A stretch of 64,000 nucleotides of DNA, taken from contig JABCRI010000934.1 in assembly GCA_015143295.1 (NCBI GenBank), forward strand, positions 1 through 64,000, in the 5' to 3' direction. Below, in pieces: positions 27,504-40,250 of this stretch. How positions within the stretch are numbered: the stretch's first letter is position 1; every line of letters begins with the position of its first letter. Position numbers and translations under genes: made by a program. Source of the DNA: Tetracentron sinense. Taxonomy: Eukaryota; Streptophyta; Magnoliopsida; Trochodendrales; Trochodendraceae. Under the pieces are notes generated by a model. The model saw only the letters and a program-made list of their open reading frames with translations, was not told the DNA's origin and ran no database searches.

Positions 27504-28550
27504 ATGAACTTACTTTCTAAATTATCTAAAAATGAATTAGTTATAGGATTTCCAAAAACTAAGTTTATAAAAGATAAAGTATATGATGCATGTCAATTAG
27601 GCAAACAAATCAAACCATCTTTTAAGAAAAATAAAGAAATCTCAATTTCTAGACCATTAGAACTTCTACACTTAGATTTGTTTGGACCGAATAATGTTGC
27701 TAGCCTAAAAGGTAAACTGTATGCATTTGTTATTGTTGATAACTATTCTAGATTCACTTGGGTTTTAATCTTATCACATAAAAGTGAAGCACACACATTG
27801 TTTGCTAAATTTTGTAAGAGGGTGCAAACAAAATGAAAAAAAGTTATTCAATTAACAACATAAGAAGTGATAGGGGAGGAGAATTTAAGAATAAAGGAAT
27901 AGATGAATTTTATGAGGAGAATAGATTTGGACATAACTTCTCCTCTCCTAGAACCCCTCAATAAAATGGTTTAGTAGAAAGTAAGAATAGGCCAATACAA
28001 GAAATGACTAGTACAATGCTAAATAAACATAACTTATCTAATTATTTTTGGGTGGAAGCCATAAATACTTCAAGTTATGTAATCAATAGAGTTGTAGTAA
28101 GAAACAAGTTGAATAAAACACCATATGAACTTTGGAAAGGAAGAACACCTAACATAGGTTACTTTAAAATATTTGGATGTAAATGTTTTATACTAAATGA
28201 AAAATATCATTCAAAGAAATTTGATAGTAAATCTCATGAAGGAATCTTCCTAGGATATTCAACTAATAGCAAAACATATAGAGTATTTAACAAAAAGACT
28301 TTAGTTGTTGAAGAATCTATCCATATTGTATTTGATGAAGCAAATATTTTTTATAATGAAAAAAATGATGAAGGTGAGATAGAAAACAAGATAAAGAAAC
28401 TTTCAAAAAATATTTTAATCATTGAAATCAATAAGAAAGAAAATATAATAAAGATAAAGAAGATTCTAATAAGAATAAGCTCATTGATAATGAGGAAGAA
28501 CTTGAAAAAGAATATCAACTACCTAAACCTTGGAAAATGGTAAAGGATCA
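27504..28550 (+). pseudogene. Element A integrase region
   Basis: The integrase core is recognised from LELLHLDLFGP and FVIVDNYSRFTWV (27660-27770), and from the later YVINRVVVRNKLNKTPYELW and IFGCKCFILN words (28070-28200). The C-terminal GIFLGYSTNSKTYRVFN word of copia integrases is near 28240-28290. Broken. Confidence 0.82.
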
Positions 28551-28778
28551 CTCCAAAGAGCAAATTCTTGGTGATATGGAAAAAGAAGTAAGAACAAGAA
28601 GAAACATTTGTAATAACTTGACATTCTTATCTCAAATAGAACCAATAAATGCTAATAAAGCAATTGAAGATGAATCTTGGCTAATGGCTATGTAAGAAGA
28701 ACTAAACCAATTTGAAAGAAACAATGTATGAGATTTAGTACCTAGACCTAAAGATAAATCCACTATAGGTACAAAATG
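28551..28778 (+). pseudogene. Element A reverse transcriptase, left part
   Basis: It encodes the linker and beginning of copia reverse transcriptase, with words matching the RTRRNICNNLxFLS segment of element C. It ends at the solo LTR B insertion, whose target duplication AAATG is at 28774-28778. Confidence 0.75.
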
Positions 28779-29929
28779 TGTGACACCCCGAATCCGTGCC
28801 TAAGGAATCATGTTCCAAGACACGTGTCCGTTTGTCATTACCACGCAAGCGGAAGACTTTACCTGCGAAAATGCGAGAATGTTCAAACTTTTATTCAAGA
28901 TCTTATATAAGCAATAATAATTAGTCATCACAATAACCTATCATAAACAAATGCGCTACCTCACTTGCTATGGTAGCTTTTACATTTGGCGTCACTAATG
29001 TGCCAATACACTTTACAGAATCTATCACGTGTAGCTCCTTGCCAATCGGCAACCGCTTCTAAATCTGAAGACATAAAATGAGAGGTGAGCTATAGAGCCC
29101 AACAAAAATCCACAGTCCATCTAGACTATTTTTCACATAGTAACAATCATCAATAACGATATAGTATTTCAGTTCAATTCTTCTATTATAATAATATATA
29201 ATATCGTAATTCATGACCCGAGGTCACCCATGGCTATTTCACCCTATTTTGAGGTTCCCAAACTCTAATTGTCAAGTTCACTCGATCATCGTCCACAACA
29301 CCAGGTTATCGTTCCAGATAACAGCTCACGTTATATTATTGAGTTCATAGACTCATTATCCAATTCAGAATCCATTAACATCGAAAAATCTTGTTACCAT
29401 TAGAAAACCCTATTACCATGGAGTCCCATACCACCATGATAATTATTGAGATCAACCGGATTATACCTAATGAAATCCAACTACGAGTCCTTAGACTCAA
29501 TAAAACCTTGAGTCCCTAGACTCAACACACAATCCAGAACTTGTTCCATCTCAAGACATATTTAAGTACAGTGATCTCCATTCCTCAATCTGTCTTGGGT
29601 CATCTTTTGAATTTACGGGACCTTTCACCTCAAAATATCTTGTCTTTCGGGCTCAACCTATTTTTGGGTTATCCTTGAATTCACAAGATCTTTCACCTCA
29701 AGCTATCTTGTTACCCTCAGACTCACCCTATCATGGGTCATTCTCTGCTAAATCCACAAGGCATTTCACCTCAAGGTATTGTTGTAACATAATCCGGGCC
29801 TTCACCCGCTAGTATCAACACAAATCATCTGATCTCAACCAATGTGGGGAACATGTCCTAATGACATCCACTATTAAATAATGCAACCATCTGATCTGAG
29901 TCAATGTGGGGAATCTATTCTCACGGCGT

Positions 29930-30725
29930 ATCCATCAGGGAATAATACATACCCACCTAATCTCAGTCACTATGCCACGATATATCTATCAGGAATACCT
30001 TAACTCAGTCACTGTGGCACGACATATCAATCAGGGAACAATACACACCTACCTGGTCTCAGTCACTTTGTCACGACATGTCTATCAGGAATACTTGATC
30101 TTAGTCACTGTAGCATGACATATTTATCAGGTAACACTACACACGTACCTGATCTCAGTCATTGTGTCACGATATATCTATCAGGAATACATGATCTCAA
30201 TCACTGTGGCACGCCATATCTATTAGGGAACAATACACACTTACCTGATCTCAGTCACTGTGTCACGACACATCTATCAGAAATATCTGATCTCAGTCAT
30301 TGTGGCATGACATATCTATCAGGGAACAATACACACCTATTTGATCCCAGTCACTGTGTCACAACATATCTATCAGGAATACCTGATCTCAGTCATTGTG
30401 GCACGAAATATCTATCAGGGAACAATACACACCTACTTGATCTCAGTCACTGTGTCACGACGTATCTTTCAGGAATACCTGATCTCAGTCATTGTGGCAT
30501 GACATATCTATCAGGGAACAATACACACCTACCTGATCTCAGTCATTGTGTCATGACATATCTATCAGGAATACCTGATCTCAGTTATTGTGGCACGACA
30601 TATCTATCAGGTAACAATACACACCTACCTGATCTTAGTCACCGTGTCACAACATATATATCAGGAATACCTGATCTCAATCATTGTGGCATGATATATC
30701 TATCAAGTAACACTACTCACCGCTT
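29930..30725. repeat. 96-bp minisatellite in LTR B with alternating 54- and 42-bp subunits
   Basis: About eight copies of a composite unit are present. Each has a long subunit (TATCTATCAGGGAACAATAC... about 54 bp) and a short one (TATCTATCAGGAATACCTGA... about 42 bp) that appears to lack 12 bp of the long one. Because 96 is divisible by three, one plus-strand frame stays open for 205 codons (30115-30732) and encodes a repeat of YLSGNNTH and DLSHCV words. I regard this frame as a by-product, not a gene. Confidence 0.92.
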
Positions 30726-31050
30726 CCCCTGACCTAGACAAAGAGGGTTTATGAATAACATTCCACCCACTCCTGACTATCAGTCATAGAGGACTAAACC
30801 ACACCACCATCAATTGCCATCACAACCTCTATTGGGTGCGTACCTGCCCATATAGGTCATTGCCCCCTCAAGGTAACATCTTTGAGTTCATAAACTCAAT
30901 ATCACCCCGGGTCCATAAACTCAATACAACCTTGGGTCTATAGACCCGATGCCATCCTAACTCTCCCGACTATCAGTGACGGAGGAATTTTGGCTTTTAA
31001 TAGATACCGTCTCTCCAGACCTAGTCAAGGAAGGACTGCACATAGGATTT

Positions 31051-32441
31051 TGATGCCCAGATAATGGACCCTAGAGGGGGGGGGGGTGAATAGGGTTTAT
31101 GGAAAATTAAAAATTTTACTCTAAGTGATATTTACGGAAATTAAAAATTATCACAACAACTACCAACTAAAATCAGAGATAATAAAATGAAGAGAAAGGT
31201 AAAGATACCAGACACCAGGTATGTTATCGGGGTTCAGAAACCTGCCTACGTCCCTGCCTTTAAGCTTTCCTGCTTCAAGGATTTTCACACGATTCACTAA
31301 TCGTACTCTTTTTTTCCGACGAGAGCGAGCCTTACAATCATTTTCCAGGCTTAGGAGGAACCTTTAACAATCTTTTTTCAGGATAAGGAATAAACTCTTC
31401 AAGAGACTCTCTATTGGATACAAAGAAGACTCTCTTCTTAACAGGGTACAAGAATCCCTGATTCTTGACTTTCTATAAATACAGAAGTTGGTGGATATTA
31501 AATCTGAATTGAAAGCTCTGAAATTGAGTTAGATAAGAATTGAATGCAAAGCTTACAATCTCTCAAGATTGATTGGAATTGAATGCTCAAGGAGAGAGGG
31601 ATTTGGATTCTACGTATTCAATGGAAAAATAGAGTATTGATTGCTGAGAGTTAGTGGGTGATGAATGAGCAATAGAACAGTGATTGGAATTCTTAGAATT
31701 ATTACTTTTTATCATAAATCAACTCTATTTATAGTTGGGTAACCAATATGTCCGTTTGGAGTAGCATTGAATGCGAACTAGCCGTTGAAGATTTTTCCTG
31801 TAGGCACACGTCGAAGAGTGAGGGAGATTTGGGCTTGAGTTGTCGCCGAGTGGAGATAGAAGCTATTGCTTCAATTTCCTGTCACCCACTCGTCAACGAG
31901 TTCCTTGTACTCGTCGACGAGTTCACTGAATTTTTTCAATAAACTCATCGTAATGAAACCAAAAAGATGGGAAACATGCTAGGACTCTTAGGCAATTAAA
32001 TTATTAATATTTTAATCATTTTTAGGGCCTTAAAATGATGTCCATATTATACTAGGTCACCTAGGGTCTATCTAGGTAATCTTTGGGCAATTCTTTTCCA
32101 ATGTCTTGAGGACTATTACAAGGTCCTAGACATTTTTTCTTAACCACTAGTCTTCATGAAAGATGATCTTCAATCTTGATTTGAGAAGCTTCTACTTTTG
32201 ATGGATCTCCATGAGTTGACTCTGAGCTTTTAGTGCTTCTTAGAAGAACTAGCATTTGAACTTTTGACCTTGATGACTTGAGCTCTTTTATCCTTTAATA
32301 TCTTGAAGTTTGATCTTTATTAACCTCTTCACTGAAATTTTACACACTCAATGGAAATATTAGTATATCAAGAGTTATTTCATTATTTTGTTATCATCGA
32401 AACAGTTTAGGTTACTAAGAGTTGTAACCTTGAGGCTAACA
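31051..32441 (-). mobile_element. Element C 3' LTR
   Basis: A 1391-bp LTR that opens TGATGCCCAGATAATGG and closes GAGGCTAACA in plus-strand reading. A run of ten G lies near 31077-31087. It is the partner of 40251-41636. Confidence 0.92.
31725..31922 (-). promoter_or_regulatory. TATA box and four palindromes in the C 3' LTR
   Basis: CTATAAATAG reads on the minus strand at 31725-31734. Upstream of it are four copies of a near-palindrome with consensus ACTCGTCGACGAGT, at about 31805-31820, 31837-31853, 31887-31901 and 31909-31922. The last is a perfect 14-bp palindrome. Palindrome-rich cis-regions are known from maize Sirevirus LTRs. Function here is inferred. Confidence 0.75.
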
Positions 32442-32460
32442 ATCTCCCCCTTTTTGATGA
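32442..32460 (-). other. Polypurine tract of element C
   Basis: Read on the minus strand, AAAAAGGGGGAGAT abuts the TGTTAGCC start of the 3' LTR. This is the classic plus-strand primer site of Sirevirus-type copia elements. A second purine run (AAGGGGGAGAAAATG in minus reading) lies near 32750-32765. Confidence 0.9.
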
Positions 32461-32895
32461 TGACATAATAATGTGAATGACTAGAGATGAGCTCCCTTCA
32501 TTGTTTGAAAATTTGAGGATAGCTCCCCCTCAACAAATGCATCAAGTATAAATGTAAGATTCTAGTCTAAATGGAACCAAGAGAAGTTCCATGATCGATA
32601 TTTCAATTTGAGTTTATTAACCACATATCTTATTTAAGTTGGAACCAAGAGAAGTTCCACAAAGAAAGTGTGAGAATTTTTTTAATTTTATTTGTGTTTG
32701 TGTTTAAAACCAAGAATTCATAAGCATACTCATTCACACACATTCACATTTTCTCCCCCTTGGCAACATCAAAAAAATAATAATAGAGGAAAATGAAAAA
32801 GATGTAAGTGTATATATATGAGTAAAAAGTGACATGAAAGTGCAGTCATTACATTATAAATAAAAAGCAAAAGAATTTTTTTTTAAAAGTTTCTA

Positions 32896-34852
32896 TCAAA
32901 GCTTCTGTCTCTTGGTAGGCCTGTCAGGCTTTGAAGTAGGCTGCTTTGGCTTGGAGGTCTTGGACAGGTCTTCAGAGGAAGACGAGATCACATCTGCTGC
33001 AGGTGGCACTGGAGGAGTGGTTTGAGGAGGTTGTTGTGGAGGAGCTTGAGAAGGAGGATGAGAGGGAACATATTCTTCAGTTGGAATAGGAACAAACTGA
33101 AGCTTGTGAGAGGTGGAGGAAGAGTCTAAGGCAATTTGATCCACCTTGGCTGCCATCACACCAACCACTGGAGCTTGATCATTTAAGAGGCTGGCCATTT
33201 GATGAACATATCTAGCTTGGACATTGACAGCATTTCCTATGCTTATCACATCTCCCAGAAGCTTCTCACTCTCAATGGAGGCATCCTCAGATTTCCTCTG
33301 CATCATGGTGATGATGGAGTCCACTCTATCCTTGATGACACTCCCTGCTATTTCAATCTCTGTCAATCTAGGCTCACTGTCCTTTACTTCAGACTGAACA
33401 AGCTCCATCTTTAATTCTAGAGAGGAAAGCCTCTCTTTAGTCTCTGACTGGAGTCTCTCAAATTGAGCTGCCTGAGAAGCCTAAAAACTCTCTAAAATCT
33501 CTCTCTGGAAGTTCTGGAACTGTATCATCCTCTGACTGATCTATATTTGAAAATGCTCGATACTGGAGGCCATAGAGGCAACCTGGGCAGTCAGTAGACT
33601 CATCTACTCAACTGAAGGTGCAGGCCTGGAGGGGGAACCAAAAGGGTGTCCAGGATCCTCAAAATGATCTGAACCCTGTCTATGTGAGGACTCAGGAACA
33701 TCAACATCGATTTGGATATCTCCCCAGTCAGGCTCAGCCTCAGCCTCAACAACTAACTCATCCTCTGGATCATGCTCTGGCTGATCTACAGTCTCTGTCT
33801 CAATTGCCTCTGTCAGCACTACTGGCTCAACAGGTGAGGAGGGTAGGATAGGAGCAGTAGGAGTGGAGTGAGATGGTTGAGGGACAGAAGGAGGGATAGA
33901 AATATCAGGAATATCAGCTAGAGTGGAGGTAGGAATAGTTTGGGATTTTGGGGCCCAAACATTGCTAGACTCTATGTATGAGTATCCCATCCTCATAATA
34001 GTAACCTTTGAGTAAACATCAGAATCGGAAATTGACTTTTTATCCTGATAGGAATCAAAAGGAATTTTAAAATGTCTAAATAATCTAGTGAGAGCAAGAC
34101 CATAGGGAAGTCTGCCAATGGCCTTTTGGCAGTGTCTTTCATCACATTAAAATGATGAAAGAGAGATTGATGTGCTGGGAGGTCAAATTGCACCAAATTA
34201 GAAAAACATCAAAAAAAGTGATGAAATCCCTGCCACCACCACGAGGAATAATATCATAAGTGATAATGTGGTGAGCAAAACGAGCATCAAGGGTAAGATC
34301 CTTGAGTTTAGGAGGAATGGGGTTAGTGATGTCTTTATTGACACACATCACTTTTAATACCTTAATGACATTGAATCTCTCATGGGAAACCCACTGATTT
34401 GTGGTGTATTCTTGAAATGTGCCGGTTGGCAATTTCAAGATTGATCAAGTTCTTCCATATTAAAGGTATGAGTTTTCCATGGGCATAGAATGGAATTTTT
34501 GGGCGGTTTTGTCAAAGGTGAGATTGGAAAAAAATTGTTTACATAAGTCAGGGTACATAGATTCACAGAGTCCAAGAAACCTATGCCATCTAAGAGTATG
34601 AAATTTGGAAACTATGAAATCAAGACCAATACCCTTAAGGAATTCGAAGTCAGGGACTTTACCATAGACCGGTTCTCGCTTGATGAAGTACCTCGTATAG
34701 TTTTCTTTGGCCGCTGGGGTCTTGAATAGTTTGAGAAGTTCTTCATGGGTAGGTGCTTGGCTTTGAGATGATTCACCTGCTTTCTTCTTTCCCTTCTTGG
34801 CAGCCGTAGCCTTCTTCTTTGGCAAATAGGGGTTTTTCACATGAGAAGCCAT
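32896..34852 (-). pseudogene. Extra ORF region of element C (plant transposon protein domain)
   Basis: It lies after RNase H and before the polypurine tract, where Sireviruses may carry an additional gene. The first part (34852 toward 34140) opens with a Lys-rich MASHVKNPYLPKKK and matches the putative plant transposon protein family, with words such as KVPDF, YPDLCKQFFSNL and KDLTLDARFAHHIITYDIIP. The latter part (33996 toward 32896) is Pro/Ser/Glu-rich, then probably coiled coil, ending in a basic tail rich in Lys and Pro. No signal peptide or clear membrane segment is seen. A homologue is at 48391-49772. Broken in a few places; its function is unknown to me. Confidence 0.75.
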
Positions 34853-34970
34853 GAGTGTTTGGGTAAAGATTTAAAGGATTGATAGATTTAAGGAAGAATA
34901 TTGGAATGAAGAAGATTGTGAGGGAAAAGATTTGAACAATGGAATAGTGAATCAAACAAAAATTAGGTTA

Positions 34971-35160
34971 AAATTTATAGTCTCGAGGTCACTCGTCGAC
35001 GAGCAGGTCTGACTCGTTGCCGAGTGGCTTCAGATCCTGAGAAAAAATCAACACACTCGTCATCGAGTAGCATTCACTCATCGTCGAGTGGAGCTTGAAA
35101 CAAAAGTAAAGAAACCTGTAACTCACTTGTCGCCGAGTGGAGAGGACTCATCGACGAGTC
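34971..35160 (-). promoter_or_regulatory. Internal promoter-like region before the extra ORF of C
   Basis: CTATAAATTT reads on the minus strand at 34971-34980, about 120 bp before the ATG at 34852. Upstream lie six copies of the palindrome also found in this element's LTRs: about 34990-35004, 35011-35027, 35054-35070, 35075-35091, 35124-35140 and 35145-35160. The match in motif and layout to the LTR promoter suggests a second, internal start for the extra gene. This is inference; I know of no test. Confidence 0.6.
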
Positions 35161-35350
35161 AAGGCAAAAATTTTGAAAAACTCAATTTTTATCAACTGGA
35201 ACTATTTCTTAAGCTTTTAATCCTTCCTATAAATGATTTTAAGAGATTTTAAGGTATTTAAACACACAAAGCGAGTTAAGACACAATACATCAATCAATA
35301 TATAGATTTAAAAAAAAAAAAAAAAATTTGTTCAATCTTAGGCAAAATCT

Positions 35351-36777
35351 TCATTTGATGTCATCAAAACTAGCCATGCCTAATTCCCTTCTTAAAGTGT
35401 TGAATCTTTCACAAAAGAGAGGTTTGGTAAATATGTCTGCAAGTTGGTTGTTAGTTTCAACAAATTCCAACATTACATCTCTATTTTGAACATGATCTCT
35501 TATGAAATGATATCTTATTGCAATATGTTTTCTTCTTGAATGTTGAATTGGATTCTTTGTCATTCATATTGCACTTGTATTATCACATTTAATTGGAATC
35601 TTATCATAAAATAATTTGAAATCTTCTAATTGTTGTTTCATGTATAATGTTTGAGCATAACTCTCAGCTGCTACATATTCAGCCTCAACTGTTGATAGAG
35701 CTACAGAGTTTTGTTTCTTACATGACTATGAAACTAAAAAGTGTTCTAAGAAATGACATGAGCTACTAGTGCTCTTCCGATCAAATTTGTAACCAGCAAA
35801 GTCTGCATCAGAATAGCTAACTAGTTCTAATGATATGTTCTTAGGATACCAAAGTCCTAGATCAGTTGTTCTAATTAGATATTTAAAGATTATTTTGATT
35901 GCAGTCATGTGTGATTCTTTAGGATTAGCTTGAAATCTAGCACATATACACACACTAAACATAATATCAGGCCTACTAGTAGTTAAATATAATAAACTAC
36001 CAATCATACCTCAATATTTTGTTTCTTCTACATTTAAGCCCGTTTCATCTTTATCCAGCTTTGTGGTTAGACTTATGGGAATATCAGCATTCTTTGAGTT
36101 GTCCATACCAAACTTCTTGAGCAGCTCTCTAGTGTACTTGGCCTGACTTATAAAAATCCCTTCCTTAGATTGCTTGATTTGAAGTTCAAGGAAGAAGGTT
36201 AATTCTCTCATCATGCTAATTTCAAATTCATCATGCATGGACTTAGCAAATTCTTGATAAAGAGTCTCATTAGTAGATCCAAATATGATATTATTAACAT
36301 AGATTTGAACTAAAAGCATATCATTATTTTTGGATTTAATAAACAATTAGTATGAATTTTACCTCTAATGAACTCTTTTTCAAGTAGGAAACCACTAAGT
36401 CTATCATACCAAGTTCTAGGAGCTTGCTTTAAACTATAAAGAGCTTTAGTGAGCTTAAATACATGATTAGGCATTTTGTGATTTTCAAAACAAGGAGGTT
36501 GTTCTATATAAACTTCTTCAAAAATAAATCCATTCAAGAAAACACTTTTAACATCCATTTGATAAGGTTTAAAATCCTTATAACAAATATCAGCAAGCAA
36601 CATCCTAATGGCTTCAAGTCCAGCAACAGAGGCAAATGTTTCATCAATCCTCTCTTCTTGGTTGTAACCTTGAGCTACTACTCTAGCTTTATTTTTAACA
36701 ATATTTCCTTTTTCATCATTTTTATTTCTGAAAACCCATTTGGTACCTATTATAGATTTGCTTTTGGGTCTAAGCAT
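35351..36777 (-). pseudogene. Element C reverse transcriptase and RNase H region
   Basis: Copia reverse transcriptase is recognised from IIGTKWVFRNKNDEKG, DFKPYQMDVKSVFLNG and LYSLKQAPRTWYDRL (36777 toward 36350). RNase H follows with SYSDADFAGYKFDRKSTSS near 35820-35760 and NNQLADIFTKPL near 35450-35410. Broken. Confidence 0.88.
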
Positions 36778-36879
36778 TAAATTCTACACTTGATTTCTTT
36801 CAAATTGATTTAATTCTTCTTGCATACCAATTCTCCAAGATTCATTATTAATTTCTTCAAGGGCATTCTTAGGTTCAAT

Positions 36880-37929
36880 TTAAGAAAGAAATGCAAGGTT
36901 ATTACATATGTTTCTTCTAGTTCTTACACCTTGATCTATATTACCAAGAATTTGTTCTTTAGAATGATCTTTAATTAATCTCCATGCCTTAGGTAGATGA
37001 ATTTCATTTTCTTCTTCATTTTTTTCTAAATTTGCATTTTCTAAGTTAATAGCATTATCTTGATTTGTATTTTCTTCTTTGTTGATTTCTAAGTTTGCTA
37101 TATCCTTAGATAGGTTATGTAATTTGTTAGTTTGATCTTCTTCCTCAAGACTTTTAGATTTAAAAGGATTAGATTCATCGAAAGTAACATGCATAGATTC
37201 TTTAACAATTAAAGAGGTTTTATTAAACACCCTATAAGCTTTGCTACTAGTAGAGTATCCAAGAAAAATTTCTTCACTAGATTTTGGTTCAAATTTCTTC
37301 AAGTTTGGTTTACTACTAAGAAGAAAACATTTGCAACCAAATACTTTGAAATAACCAATATTGGGTGATCTACCATGCTAAAGTTTATCAGGAGTTTTGC
37401 TTAACTTGTTTCTAATAACTACTCTATTAATCACATAACAAGAAGTGTTAATGGCTTTAGCCCAAAAATAGTTAGGCAAATTATGTTCATTTAACATGGT
37501 CCTACTAATTTCTTGTAATGATCTATTCTTTCTTTCAACTACTCCATTTTGTTGAGGAGTTCTAGGGGCAGAGAAGTTATGGTTAAAACCATTTTCTTCA
37601 CAAAAGGATTCAAGTTCTTTATTCTTAAATTCTCCACCTCTATCATTTCTTATAGAATTAATGGAGTAACATTTTTCATTTTGTACTATTTTACAGAATT
37701 TTTAAATAGAATATGCACTTCATTTTTATGAGATAGAAATAATATCCAAGTAAATCTAGAGTAGTCATCAACAATAACAAAAGCATAGAGTTTATCGGCT
37801 AAACTAGCAACATGATTAGGTTTAAACAAATCCATATGCAATAATTCTAAAAGTCTAGAAGTAGATATTTCTAGTTTCTTTTTTAAAGATGATTTGATTT
37901 GTTTACCTAGTTGATAAGCATCACAAACT
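36880..37929 (-). pseudogene. Element C integrase region
   Basis: The integrase core and C-terminal segment on the minus strand includes the FLGYSTSSKAYRVFN word near 37270-37225, followed by an Asn/Glu-rich linker to reverse transcriptase. It corresponds to 27504-28550 in element A. Broken. Confidence 0.8.
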
Positions 37930-38420
37930 TTATCTTTTAAAAACTTGGTTTTTTTGTAAGCCTTTAACTAGATCTTTTCTAGATAATTTTGATAGTAAAT
38001 CCATACTTGCATGGCTTAGCCTTCTATGCCATAACCAACTAGTTTCATTAATAATTGAAAAACACATAAGGTTTTGAGAGATAAGTTCATCAAAATCAAT
38101 AGTATAAACATTTTCATGTCTATGAGCTATGAATAGGGTAGTAATGTTGTCCTTATCCTTAATGATGCAAACATTTGATTTAAATGAAACATTTAGACAT
38201 TTGTCATACAATTGACTAATGCTAATTAGGTTATGTTTAAGACCTTCAACAAGTAAGACATTTTCAATAAACATGGTCGAGTTCTTACCAACATTACCTA
38301 TGCCGATGATCCTCCCTTTCACGTTGTCCCCGAAGGTCACATGTCCTTCATCATTTGGAGAGATTGAGATAAATAGATATTTGTTCCCCGACATGTGCCT
38401 TGAACATCCACTATCCAAGA
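37930..38420 (-). pseudogene. Element C protease and GAG-pre-integrase region
   Basis: The aspartic protease active-site word DSGCSRHMSG is near 38415-38385. It is followed by the GAG-pre-integrase segment with NLISISQLYDKCLNVSF and WHRRLSHASMDLL, which includes the zinc-binding His pair of integrase. Confidence 0.85.
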
Positions 38421-38629
38421 ATCATCTTGTCTTGGAGGAGTTAGATTTCAAACAAACTTCTAGACAAAGTTTAAGTAATTCCAACATATGTTCCTCCCGA
38501 AACCCACACAGTTTTGGATGGAACCAATCTTGATTTTTGAATAGTCTTGGGAGGGTGAGTTCCCTTTGGGATCCAAACCATGTGTGGTCCTTTGTGAATG
38601 ATTTTGGGAGTGTATGATCCTTTTGGGAC

Positions 38630-40200
38630 TCAAATCTTTTTAATTACTTTCTTTCCATTAAAAGTGAAAAATGCATTAGAAGGAGGGTTCAAAACATTTG
38701 TAGATTTTGAAAAGAAGTTTTGATAATCCTTTTGTTTTGAAAAATGGTTATATCCAAGACCGGCCTTTCGAAAGAAACATCTTTGTTGGCCCAAAAGTCT
38801 TTCAAGATTCTTTTCTCCCATAGATAAGGTGTGAGCAATTTTAGTCAAGTTAATGACTTTAGCTTTTAGATCTTCACACTCACAAGTTAATCTTTGGGGT
38901 GAATTTTGAAATTCTATTAAGTTTTCATTCAAAACATTGTTTTCTTTTTTCAAGAATGATCTTCTCATTATGTAAATCATTTTTCTCTTTTAGTAAAGAA
39001 TCATTTGAGTTTGAAAGAGAAGTATTATCCTTTTTAAGTTGTTTTTTTTTATCCTAATTTAAGAAATTCAATATAAAGTTCATCAAATGCTTCTCTAATT
39101 TCTTCATAAGATAGAGATTCACTAGGTGAAGAATTTACCTCCTCATCATCAAGAGCCATGAGGCACAGATTAGTAACTTCTTCCTCACTTGAGTTGTCAT
39201 CTAATCCACTTCCTTCAGAGTCATCCCAAGTAGCTTTCATTGCATTTTTCTTGAATCTTTGACCTTTCTTCAATTGAGGACACTCGGTCTTGATGTGTCC
39301 CGGTTTCTTACACTCGTAGCAAATGATTTGCTCTTTTTTGCTTGATTCTTCTTTAGCTATTTTCTTGGAGAATTCTCTTTTGTAGTGCCTCTTCTTGAAG
39401 TTCTTCTTGTGCTTTAAGAATTTCTTGAACTTCCTTACCATTAAAGCGATGTCATCATCTTTAACACTCTCTTCTTCCTCACTTTCTTGAGTGGTCTTCA
39501 AGGCAAGTCCCTTTTTTGCTTTAGGTTCATCTTCTTGATCATTCATTATGACCTCATGTGTCATGAGAGATCCAAGAAGCTCATCAATTAGAAGCTTGGT
39601 CAAGTCCTTAGCTTCTTGGATGGCGGTGACTTTGGGACCCAACTCTTTGGGAGTGAGCGAAGAACTTTTCTATATTTTCTACATTTGAGTATACCTTATC
39701 AAGATTTTAGTCCATTCAAAATATTGGTAAAACAAGTAAACATATCACCTATATATTCATCTTTTTTCATTTTGAAAAGTTTATATTTATGAACTAACAT
39801 GCTTATTTTTTCTTCCTTAACTTGATTTGTGCCTTCATATATGACTTGGAGTTTGTCCCATATTTTCTTGACTGAATCACATCCGGAGATTCTATTAAAC
39901 TCTTGTTAACATAAAGCACAATACAAATTGCTAACAGCTTTAGCATTTGTTTAGATGAGTTTAATATCAGCTTTATTCCATTCATCTTCAGTTTTAGGGA
40001 TTCTAATACCATCAACTACTTTATGAGGTAGATGAGGTCCTTTGACAATAACTTTCCAGCAGTTATAGTTAAGAGCTTGTAAATAAACCATCATCCTAGT
40101 TTTCCAGTAGTTATAGTCTTCTCCATTGAACAATAGAGGACGAGTGGTCGATTGGCCCTCTCCTAAGGAAGTAGTAAATATGTTTGCCATAAAGGATCTT
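38630..40200 (-). pseudogene. Element C gag region
   Basis: It starts MANIFTTSLGEGQSTTRPLL at 40190 on the minus strand and carries the copia gag words GEDYNYWKTRM and DEWNKADIKLI. A zinc knuckle C-x2-C-x4-H-x4-C (CYECKKPGHIKTEC) is near 39330-39285. An acidic stretch and a coiled-coil-like segment (38980 toward 38700) follow. Broken in several places. Confidence 0.87.
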
Positions 40201-40234
40201 TAACTCAAGATGGTTAGATCAAAAATAGAGCACA

Positions 40235-40248
40235 GAGCTCTGATACCA
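40235..40248 (-). other. Primer binding site of element C (tRNA-Met)
   Basis: TGGTATCAGAGCTC reads on the minus strand two bases inside the 5' LTR end. It is complementary to the 3' end of initiator tRNA-Met, the usual copia primer. Confidence 0.92.
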
Positions 40249-40250
40249 AT

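Noticed and set aside
30115-30732. 205-codon open frame with YLSGNNTH/DLSHC repeats, looking like a repeat protein
   Set aside because: It coincides exactly with a 96-bp minisatellite inside a solo LTR; the period is a multiple of three, which keeps a frame open by chance. No start context or homologous domain.
34990-35160. Regularly spaced palindromic repeats resembling a CRISPR array
   Set aside because: Repeats are only 14-17 bp, imperfect, with spacers of uneven length, and sit in a plant retrotransposon promoter.
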